DNA of 64,000 nucleotides from Phaeotremella fagi (Eukaryota > Basidiomycota > Tremellomycetes > Tremellales > Phaeotremellaceae), in NCBI GenBank assembly GCA_001599715.1, contig BCHU01000003.1, forward strand, positions 186,001 through 250,000. The letters run 5' to 3'. Position numbers and translations under genes: made by a program. The notes beneath the pieces were generated by a model, which saw only the letters and a program-made list of their open reading frames with translations, ran no database searches and had not been told where the DNA came from. Positions 33,298 through 40,725 of this stretch are shown one piece after another. The first letter of the stretch is position 1; each line of letters opens with the position of its first letter.

Positions 33298-33912
33298 ATG
33301 TCATCCTATGGTTACGCTTCTCTAGACTCTGAAGAGGAATATCGAAGATGTCCAATAGTCAAACAATGTACGGTTCCACGAGGTAAATCTCATGCTCGCT
33401 CTCGACTGAATCATTCAATCAAAACGGGTACGAAGATTTTGATCGAAAATCATAATGAATATCACGATGAAGAATGTCTACTACATAACCTTTATAATCT
33501 CCCGTTACACAGATCGATGGAAGGAATGTTACGTAGAATGGGGGGATCAGAGGAGGAAATAAAAATCATGCAGGAAGTCTCGCACGAAATGATGATGGCT
33601 TCAATGGGAACATTCACTGTCGCTATATCCAGCGATGAACCCTGTATAAGCTGGATAAAGGATTTTGAACATCGATTAGACGAAAGTGATGTTTTCGCCT
33701 ACCTTACCAAAGAAAACACTGCTATTTGCAAGAAATGCCTTGAGGCAAAGAAGGGTCTGGAAGAGAATGGTCATGTCCAATGGGGAAGATGTTCAGGTTT
33801 TGAGAAGGCTCATGATCTTCCCGATGGAAGTCTTGTGAATGCCGCAGGAATGTGTGAAGATTGTGCTTTACATCAAGGATTTAGAGACTTGTTAGCTGAA
33901 AACGATCCATAG
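33298..33912 (+). CDS. CxxC protein, family B copy 1
   Basis: Single exon, 204 residues. Starts MSSYGYASLDSEEEYRRCPI; Cys/His-rich with CKKC (AICKKCLEAKKGLEE), WGRCSGF and CEDC (AAGMCEDCALHQGF), suggesting a zinc-binding fold. It resembles the protein at 37270-37902: EEEY..CP-V-QC near the start, WG/D-x-CSGF/W in the last third and a C-x2-C with basic or helical tail. I recognise no named family. The two B genes lie on the plus strand and bracket the three minus-strand family A copies. Confidence 0.6.
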   Translation: MSSYGYASLDSEEEYRRCPIVKQCTVPRGKSHARSRLNHSIKTGTKILIENHNEYHDEECLLHNLYNLPLHRSMEGMLRRMGGSEEEIKIMQEVSHEMMMASMGTFTVAISSDEPCISWIKDFEHRLDESDVFAYLTKENTAICKKCLEAKKGLEENGHVQWGRCSGFEKAHDLPDGSLVNAAGMCEDCALHQGFRDLLAENDP

Positions 33913-34218
33913 TTTTAAGTCCCTAGTCTATAGTAAACTGTACAGTCTTTCAATGTTAGTATGTGCAAAACAGACCTCTGCCGACCACTGCGTCCATAAT
34001 TTCAGAAAGCTGTGAAAAGGAAGATAGGTGTGCCAGTTCTTATGAGAGGATTGAAGCATATATGTAGGGAGGAGTTTAGGACGAAATTTACATCTCGACA
34101 TATATCGGACTGCATTCATCCTCTCTCGATACATATCTGCAACAAACTGAGCCTGCTTCTTTCCAAATATACAGTTCTAACACCGTTCAAGCCTTCCTTC
34201 GATCCTCCCAAAATTGAA
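33913..34218. other. intergenic region between convergent B1 and A3
   Basis: 306 bp, 3' flank of both copies. It shows no clear match to the 3' flanks of A1 and A2, which are similar to each other. Nothing gene-like. Confidence 0.4.
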
Positions 34219-34713
34219 TCAATCATTCTCGTTCTCAAATCTAGTCTTGAAAATTTTCTCTAGACCTTGCCACAAACCAATGACCCAATCTCTGGCATAA
34301 TATCTGACCCCATCTCTGAGTTGATCGGTTGATTTCGCTGATTGACTGGTCTCGCATTTTTTACAGCTAGAGGTCATTCTTCCCAAAGAAAACATGATGT
34401 CGTCGTATGAAGGAACGACCTTTGTTGAGAACTGAAAGCTATCCACTTGACTTTTAACTACCCAACCATCTTCGGAGTAGAGACGACCAATGGTGTAGCA
34501 ACGGCTGTCCATACACGGAAGTACCTCTACAACCACATTCTGTTCTCTACTGTGAGCGAAGAGCGAGATCCATCCAACACCCCTTTCAAACGACTCTTCA
34601 TACATATGCTCAAGAAACTTGATTCCAGTTTTTTTGTACGCCTCTACTACACTACCATAGATGGTCCATTTCCCACTAACGATTGTAAGAGATGAATCTT
34701 GAGATTCTGCCTT
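34219..34713 (-). pseudogene. family A copy 3, start codon lost
   Basis: Reading frame homologous to the two copies to its right over the whole length: TIVSGKWTIYGSVVEAYKKT matches SIVSGKWTIYGSYKEAFKQT, and the end GLWQGLEKIFKTRFENEND matches GLVLGLEKVFKTKYGD. At the position of the paralogs' ATG this copy has AAG (34711-34713). Aligning CACCATGTCAG with CACAAAGGCAG shows the change. No in-frame ATG lies between it and an upstream TAA. Translation could only start internally at the ATG at 34603-34605 (MYEESFERG), which removes the first ~37 residues. The rest of the frame is intact. It is either a young pseudogene or an N-truncated gene. Confidence 0.6.
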
Positions 34714-34770
34714 TGTGCCTTTGATAAATTTGATCAGGATTTCTATAACGTTATCAAGGGAAGTTTAATG

Positions 34771-34845
34771 AAATCGGTATAAATCTGTTAAATGACAACG
34801 CATAGCATTTTTTGATCGTCAACCTCTTGGAAGGCGAGTGGAGCG
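34771..34845. repeat. family A 5'-flank repeat, copy R1
   Basis: Begins AAATCGGTATAAATCTGTTA and ends CTCTTGGAAGGCGAGTGGAG. It lies about 60 bp upstream of the dead start of A3. The same ends and spacing recur in three other places. Confidence 0.7.
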
Positions 34846-34891
34846 TTCTCAGTTAAAGAAGGAATTTAATGATTATATGAAGAGCCATTTG

Positions 34892-34966
34892 TGAAATCGG
34901 CATCAAACTGTTCTGAAATTGCACAATATTCTGTGCTCGTAAACCTACAGGAAGGCGAGTGGAGTG
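34892..34966. repeat. family A 5'-flank repeat, copy R2
   Basis: Begins GAAATCGGCATCAAACTGTT and ends ACAGGAAGGCGAGTGGAGTG. A second copy in the same intergenic gap as R1, with 3 to 5 mismatches at each end relative to R1. Confidence 0.65.
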
Positions 34967-35178
34967 GGTTTTCATGACAGATATGTATCCTGTCATTTAC
35001 ACAACTGAAAATCCGAGAGAAAGACGGAGTTTCTCTACTGCAAACTTAAGATCATACAGTCAATTGAACTGTATACCGTTGAGGCAGCTCCACTGAACTG
35101 ATACATATCTCATCACTATCGTACTACTTAAATCTGAACCTCTATTCCAAACACCAGACCATTGAGACCGTAATGAAT

Positions 35179-35685
35179 TCACGCAGTTGATTTATCACCA
35201 AATCTGACTTTAAAAACCTTCTCAAGACCCAGCCTCAAACCAACAATCAGTTCTTCATTATGGAAATTAACCGCATCTATCAAGCTCTGAGCCTCAGTAA
35301 CATTTTCATCAGGTTCACGAAATGTGTTGGGCATTCTTTCCAAAGATGATTTGATCTCTTCGAATGTTGGAACCACTTGTTCTTTGAGTTCAAAGCAGTC
35401 GAAATTATCATAAATTGTTTTGCCTTCCTTGGAATGTAAAGTCCCCCAAGTGTAGAAACACCCATCAAGAGTTCCGGGGACTGCCATGATATCGACACTT
35501 TGCTCTTTGCTATAAGCAATAACCGAGTACCAATCACGTACTTGAGCATTCAATTTATCGCGGTCGTCGAAGGCTTGGATACCAGTTTGATCATATGCCT
35601 CCTTGTCACTTTCATAGAAAGTCCAATCACTGACGATGGAATCATCACTGACATTGGGTAACGATGATTGTTGATTGGCTGACAT
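35179..35685 (-). CDS. uncharacterised tandem family A, copy 2
   Basis: Start chosen at ATG 35683-35685 (MSANQQSSLPNVSDD), which matches the start of copy 1, although the frame is open further upstream. 168 residues, single exon. Key segments: SIVSDWTFYESDKEAYDQTG, IQAF, WYSVIAYSKEQ, FYTWGTLHSKEGKTIYDN, VPTFEEIKSSLERMPNTF and the C-terminus GLRLGLEKVFKVRFGDKSTA. The spacing of aromatic and charged residues is conserved across copies, which indicates selection on the protein. No known domain recognised. Probably soluble, no signal or membrane segment. Confidence 0.7.
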   Translation of the reverse strand: MSANQQSSLPNVSDDSIVSDWTFYESDKEAYDQTGIQAFDDRDKLNAQVRDWYSVIAYSKEQSVDIMAVPGTLDGCFYTWGTLHSKEGKTIYDNFDCFELKEQVVPTFEEIKSSLERMPNTFREPDENVTEAQSLIDAVNFHNEELIVGLRLGLEKVFKVRFGDKSTA

Positions 35686-36261
35686 GGTGATACTGATAAC
35701 TTGTTTGTGAAATGTTGTTTCTGTTGGATGTAATGTGTTTTTAACAGAAATGCGAGGAAGACGACAGACTTGAAGGGGAGCGTCATCAGTTCTAAGGACC
35801 GCCACCTCGATATGAAGGGAACTTGATGATATCGGTTTCAAACTGTTAAAGGACACTGTAGACCAAATTTTGTACAGGTAGGCCTCTTGGAAGACGAGAG
35901 GAGTATTGGGTATTGATGAAGCATTGTATTCCTGCAGATTTACATAGCCAAAAAGTCGAGAAATATTGAATGAGCCTGTGCTCCACAAGGTCGACTCACT
36001 CTTCGGAAGGAGAGTGGCTTGGAAGACGAGAGATTCTCGTAAAAGTCCTCGAATTGCAAGGCATCATACTGCCTTGCTGGTGGCAACGTATTTTTTTGTC
36101 AAATGCACGCTTAGAAGAATGAACAATATACCGTTCGGGCAGCTCCTCTCAATTGATTCATATTGTAACATCCTACTACTATCAACCTGAACTTCAACCA
36201 CATAAGTCGCAATATTGGCTCTCCTCGTTCCAAACACCAGACCATCGAGACCGTCTCAAAT
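35686..36261. other. intergenic region between A2 and A1
   Basis: 576 bp. Holds repeat copy R3 (35830-35905), a block GGGAGCGTCATCAGTT-TAAGGA at about 35777 shared with about 36906, and a fragment TTGGAAGACGAGAG at about 36019. The right end is the duplicated 3' flank of A1. No separate gene. Confidence 0.55.
35830..35905. repeat. family A 5'-flank repeat, copy R3
   Basis: Begins ATATCGGTTTCAAACTGTTA and ends CCTCTTGGAAGACGAGAGGA, about 145 bp upstream of the A2 start. Confidence 0.65.
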
Positions 36262-36756
36262 TCACGCAGTTGATTTATCACCATACTTAGTTTTGAAGAC
36301 CTTCTCAAGACCCAGGACCAAACCATTGACGAGTTCTTTGGTGTTGAAACTGACCGCATCCTTCAAGCTTTGAACCTCTGTAGGATATTCTTCGTCTTCG
36401 CCTAATCTACTAGGCATTCTACTCAAAGAACGCTCGACCTTTGCAAAAGTCGGGATCTCGTTTTCGTCGAGTGGAAAGCTGTTTTCATTCTCAAAAGTTA
36501 CCTTACCTTCTTGGGAGTGCAGATGCCCCCGGGTACAGGTATAGAGTTGCCCCTCGAAATTCCAGGTGAATGCCAAGACATGAAAATTTTGATCTTGGCT
36601 GTGAGCAACAGCGATGAACCAATCACCTAGGTCAGGAAAATCCTCGTCTTGGTCGGTGAAAGCTTGGATACCGGTCTGTTTGAATGCCTCCTTATAACTA
36701 CCATAAATCGTCCATTTACCGCTGACGATGGATAATGATTGTTGATCGGTTGACAT
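36262..36756 (-). CDS. uncharacterised tandem family A, copy 1
   Basis: Single exon, 164 residues, start MSTDQQSLSIVSGKWTIYGS and end LGLEKVFKTKYGDKSTA. Same layout as copy 2: N-terminal WTIY-S-KEAFKQTGIQAF, central DWFIAVAHSQDQNFHVLAF, YTCTRGHLHSQEGKVTFEN, PTFAKVERSLSRMPSRLG and a C-terminal helical signature. The closing residues GDKSTA are shared exactly with copy 2. Function unknown. The gene lies in a tandem array of three with shared 5' and 3' flanks, a sign of recent segmental duplication. Confidence 0.7.
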   Translation of the reverse strand: MSTDQQSLSIVSGKWTIYGSYKEAFKQTGIQAFTDQDEDFPDLGDWFIAVAHSQDQNFHVLAFTWNFEGQLYTCTRGHLHSQEGKVTFENENSFPLDENEIPTFAKVERSLSRMPSRLGEDEEYPTEVQSLKDAVSFNTKELVNGLVLGLEKVFKTKYGDKSTA

Positions 36757-37269
36757 GGCGATATTGATACCTTGTTTGTAAGACGATGTTCTGTTGGATG
36801 TTAGAGAGATAAGAGATAAGAGATAAGAGACTTGAAAACCCGATTCGAACAGATGAATAGAAATCGAAGCCTTCTTTTCTTGACATCAAACTCGTGAAAG
36901 GCAAGGGAGCGTCATCAGTTGTAAGGATCTCTATGCCGATTTGAAAGGGAGCTTGTTGGTATCGGTATAACCCTGTTATTTGATAATATGCACAGCATTT
37001 GAGTACCCGTAAGCATCTCGGAAGGCGAGTGGAGCAAAGAAAAAGAAAGGATATTCATGATGCAATGAATGGATGTTGAGGAAAATCGGTATAGAATTCT
37101 CATTTTCCCCTCATGCCTTCTACTTCCTTCCCCTATGGTGCATTTGGATTGTGGCCATGCCTTCTGAATGTGGAGCGGAAGTCCAGTAAATCATTTCTTA
37201 TCTTCAAGGTGTTTTTATTCATCTCCCGTCTTCCCAAATATTTTCATATCCTCAAGTTAACCCAACTCA
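36757..37269. other. divergent intergenic region between A1 and B2
   Basis: 513 bp with divergent starts. Holds repeat R4 (36958-37036) and a GAGATAAGAGATAAGAGATA microrepeat (36807-36828). No gene is supported. Confidence 0.5.
36958..37036. repeat. family A 5'-flank repeat, copy R4
   Basis: Begins GGTATCGGTATAACCCTGTT and ends CATCTCGGAAGGCGAGTGGA, about 200 bp upstream of the A1 start. Confidence 0.65.
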
Positions 37270-37902
37270 ATGAACGCCACCGATTCACAACACGATAAAG
37301 ACACCCAAACATCGCTCGACAATGCTGAAGGTTCCGATTCCGTCGACTTCGAGAAAGAATATCCAATGTACCCAGTATTGCAATACTGCGTACCTCCAAT
37401 TCCGAAGGATCAGGTCAGCTGGGATGTGGACGATCATGTATATTTGGGTACCGATGTGATTAAGCATCACGAGTTCGGAAAGACTGATTATTGCTGTGTG
37501 GAATGTTTTACGAAAGGAGCTAAAGCTGCCGTGAAAGCGAGTACTAAAGATTTAGCAGCTGAGGCAGAATTATTAGGGTACACAAGAAGTTCGCTCGAAG
37601 GTTTGATGGATGGGACGATTGATTGGGGGATGGAAAACGAGACAATGCCTTTGTTGAGGATGGCGGACAGAGTCACCTTTGGCGTTCCTTGGGATATGGA
37701 TTGTTCAGGTTGGGATGGTCAATCTCATTCTGTGATTAGAGGGGTGTCTCATGATGGCAGTTATAAGTATCAACTTGATGGGGTAGTTGCTTCGGTAGTT
37801 GATGTCGACAATGAGGTTATATACTGTAGTGATTGTGTGACCAAGCGCAAGGAGTTGAAGTTGAAAGGCACGTCTTCTCTCCCTGATTCGACCGAAGAAT
37901 GA
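37270..37902 (+). CDS. CxxC protein, family B copy 2
   Basis: Single exon, 210 residues. Start MNATDSQHDKDTQTSLDNAE. Cys pairs at DYCCVECFTKGAKAA and IYCSDCVTKRKEL, a WDMDCSGWDG segment and the EKEYPMYPVLQYCVPPIP block line up with copy 1 at 33298. The C-x2-C pairs suggest a zinc-stabilised fold. No named domain. Divergent paralog of B1, on the other side of the family A array. Confidence 0.6.
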   Translation: MNATDSQHDKDTQTSLDNAEGSDSVDFEKEYPMYPVLQYCVPPIPKDQVSWDVDDHVYLGTDVIKHHEFGKTDYCCVECFTKGAKAAVKASTKDLAAEAELLGYTRSSLEGLMDGTIDWGMENETMPLLRMADRVTFGVPWDMDCSGWDGQSHSVIRGVSHDGSYKYQLDGVVASVVDVDNEVIYCSDCVTKRKELKLKGTSSLPDSTEE

Positions 37903-38028
37903 TGCTAAGAGGAGACGATAGATGTTTGATATGAAGTGTAGATAATTGAATTCGATGTATAGTGATGATTTTATGTTATCCCGCCCTTTCATGGACTATC
38001 CCAGAAGATCCTAACTCGTCAACCAGCA

Positions 38029-38550
38029 TCACCAACCTGCTCGTTGAGTTTTATCCGGCATCAAATCCCTAACCCTCCAAGATTGAGCTCTACCATCAGC
38101 AACCGTCGTCTCATTGATATCAAAACCTCGCTCCATATTCGATCTCCCACTGCTAACAGGTAAAGAAGTCGACAGCTCCGGTATCCAAGTATAAATAACC
38201 GCCTCGGGACAATAATCGAATAGCAATTCCCTACAAACTCCACATGGAGCTATCACCCTAACTCTCCCACTTGTAGGAATATAAAGTATAGCCACAATCG
38301 CGAGTATCTTGACTGATCCCTCTAGAACGTCAGGGTGGATTAGGGCGGAACCGAGTGCCATACCCTCTGCACAGATACTTGATCGACCGCAAGATCCTTC
38401 GACGTGTAGGCCGTTGATGATGATTCCGTCGGATAGGAGGAAGGAGGTGGAGACGTTATGTTTCGTTTGGTGGTAGTGCTTTGATAAGAGGTCGAGGGAG
38501 GTTTCGTAGAGTTTGAGATGGGAGGGTTCTAGACCTGGTGGAGATTGCAT
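38029..38550 (-). CDS. cytidine deaminase-like (blasticidin-S deaminase-type) protein
   Basis: 173 residues, single exon. Zinc deaminase motifs: SICAEGMALGSAL, with Cys as first zinc ligand followed by the catalytic Glu, and APCGVCRELLFDY, the PCxxC supplying the other two ligands. Three-Cys coordination is typical of the small homotetrameric cytidine/blasticidin-S deaminase group. NVSTSFLLSDGIIINGLHVE and ILAIVAILY fit the core strands. A C-terminal tail (SGRSNMERGFDINETTVADG, LMPDKTQRAGW) extends past the usual core. Substrate (cytidine or another base or nucleoside) is not decided. It converges with B2, 126 bp apart. Confidence 0.85.
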   Translation of the reverse strand: MQSPPGLEPSHLKLYETSLDLLSKHYHQTKHNVSTSFLLSDGIIINGLHVEGSCGRSSICAEGMALGSALIHPDVLEGSVKILAIVAILYIPTSGRVRVIAPCGVCRELLFDYCPEAVIYTWIPELSTSLPVSSGRSNMERGFDINETTVADGRAQSWRVRDLMPDKTQRAGW

Positions 38551-38888
38551 TTTGGTTGGTGATGTTCAGGTTCTTGTTGGAGATCGGATTTTTGATTATT
38601 CGCTGAGTGCATGGAGATGACCGATGGAGCTGCACAACATGGCAGTGTGGCATCGTAACTTGGCTTTATCGATATACTTGTAGGTACTCGTACAGACGGT
38701 ATTCTGACCGATAAAACTGTCTTGGTAGAGATATCTCAGATCTTCATGGTGTTCGCTGGGTTTGAAGAACAAGTATCATGTCGATTGGCGAGTATGAATC
38801 TCGACGGAATCGGGCCGAATGGTGTCACCTGATGACGATACTCAGTCTATATATATAGTCTTTAACCATCCAACAATCTCCAACCTAA
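38551..38888. promoter_or_regulatory. divergent promoter of deaminase and sialidase-like genes
   Basis: 338 bp between divergent starts. A TATATATAG box at 38851-38860 lies about 30 bp before the plus-strand ATG. No ORF. Confidence 0.45.
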
Positions 38889-40290
38889 ATGCCGACATAC
38901 AATTCAAAACCCAACCCCTGTCCTCCACAAGTGACTCGTAACTTCGTTTGTCTGGATGACCAGAGATTTCCAGAAGTTCATTGTTCGACAGTCCAAGTGG
39001 TTCATGGGATCCAATATGTCACTTGGTTCGGGGGAACTAAGGAGGGTCATCAGGATGTAAAGATTTGGTAGGTGTATTATACTCGTGCAAGGGATTTCGG
39101 TGCTGATATGAATTAGGTTCTCTAAGAGGATCGGAGATGGTATTTGGTCATCTCCTGTTGCTGTTGCTGGGGATGGGTCGGAAGTACATTGGAATCCAGT
39201 TTCGTTTACTCCTGATCCTGAACTTCAGCCTGGTTGGTTGATGGTTTTCTACAAGATTGGTACGGTGAGAGAATTGACTCTTATCTTTCATTACTGTCAA
39301 TTGACATGAGATGTTTTAAGCCCATACCGAGGTGGAAAACTCATGTCATTCAAACTCATGATGCAGGAGAAACTTGGTCTGAACCGGTGGAACTTGTCAA
39401 AGGCGATACATCAGGAGGCAGAGGGCCTCAGGTAAGGCTATTTCCCGCCTCGACATCATAACTGCAATTAATGAATTCAGAAAAACCCTCCAATTGTTCT
39501 ATCGAACGGTGATTGGCTAGCAGGTTCAAGTAAAGAAGTAACCCTAGCAAACGGTAGAGGTGTCTGGGACGCTTACTCAGAACTGGCACCTAAACCAGGA
39601 CCAAACGATGATTGGAAACAAGGTGAAAAATGGAATAAATCTGAATTTATTACACTACCTTCGGATCGTGGTGTTGAGGGAGGTAGTTTTCCGGGCGAAG
39701 GGGTGATTCAACCTTCCGTATGGGAGGATCGGGGAACAGGGGTAATATCGATGTTCTTGCGTAGTTCGAATGGATGGATTCAACGAACTGATTCGAAGGA
39801 TTTTGGGAGGACTTGGGGTGAGGCTTATAATTCTCCTTTACCTTCGAATAATTCTGGTGAGAGCATCAAAAGTTTGGCTTTCGAGTTGTTGAAAGGGGAT
39901 ACTGATTTGATCGGTAGGACAATGTATCACCCGAATGAGAGATGGAAGATTGGTCTGCGCTTTGAATCCTGTTGGTACGAATTGGGGTCCAAGAACTCCT
40001 TTGGTGTTAGCGATATCATCGGACGATGGACAGAATTGGTCTCATTGGTATACGTTGGAAGATAAACCTGTTGATTCGAATTTCAAAGGTGTTGTGGCGT
40101 TGGAAACTGGGATTGTCAACGATGGACAAAGCGAATTTTCGTTAGTGTCTTCAGTCAGATCTTAAAAATTGAGCTGATGTATCCTAGGTATCCCACTGTG
40201 ACACCAACTGAGAAAGATGATGTTGTAGGTGTTTGGATTAGTTATACATGGCAGCGGAGGGGTATAGTGGTAGCGAAAGTGCATGATTGA
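38889..40290 (+). CDS. sialidase-like BNR/Asp-box beta-propeller protein
   Basis: Predicted glycoside hydrolase-like six-bladed propeller. Start MPTYNSKPNPCPPQVTRNFV, without an evident signal peptide. Asp-box repeats (S-x-D-x-G-x-x-W): THDAGETWSEPVELV, SKDFGRTWGEAYNS and SSDDGQNWSHWYTL. Other typical blade segments: FPEVHCSTVQVVHG, GWLMVFYKIG, NPPIVLSNGDWLAGS, RMRDGRLVCALNPVGTNWG. Five introns; the TCTG/GTGAGA to GGTAG/GACAATG splice near 39858-39920 restores NNSGQCITRMRDG. Stop TGA 40288-40290. Family members in basidiomycetes are mostly uncharacterised; activity on sialic acid is not implied. Confidence 0.8.
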
Positions 40291-40725
40291 TTGATACTGG
40301 TTAATGACGTGTATTTATTTATTTGGTAATATTGATCGTACCTTGCGCTAAACTCAATTGCGCCCTGGCATTGTTTCAGCAATAGATCTTATTCAATTTA
40401 AAGATGCGCCCAAAGCGGATAAGGTTAGCGATGAACGTCTGTGCTCAATGGCATTGTTAGGAGAGTGAATGGGAGTGAATGGAACGATGAGTATGAGAAT
40501 ATTATCATTGACTTTGTCATTGACTTTGACAACACCACTATCCTCACTCACTCTCTAGAAGCTAACTTGTAGCCCTTCTTTTAACAACAACCACCCTCAT
40601 TCACATACCAACTATCCGTGACAGCCCACCTTGACAACCAGAGAGTTTCAACAGCAATATCAAAGCACTGACCTCAGGTTCACATCTCAGTCTTCTCTTC
40701 TCTCTTTCCCTAGACCCCTCACCTC
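40291..40725. other. intergenic region upstream of the alpha/beta hydrolase gene
   Basis: 435 bp with TTGACTTTGTCATTGACTTTGAC (a doubled word) near 40506-40530. It ends in a C/T-rich leader. No gene is supported. Confidence 0.45.

Larger units (their letters stand above)
34714..35178. repeat. duplicated noncoding flank with two repeat copies
   Basis: Between A3 and A2. Two copies of the ~75-bp repeat (34771-34845, 34892-34966). The right part (about 35065-35178) matches the 3' flank of A1 (about 36125-36261): ATACCGTT-GGCAGCTCC, CCAAACACCAGACCAT-GAGACCGT, ATTCACGCAGTTGATTTATC. The segmental duplication therefore included noncoding flanks. Confidence 0.7.
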
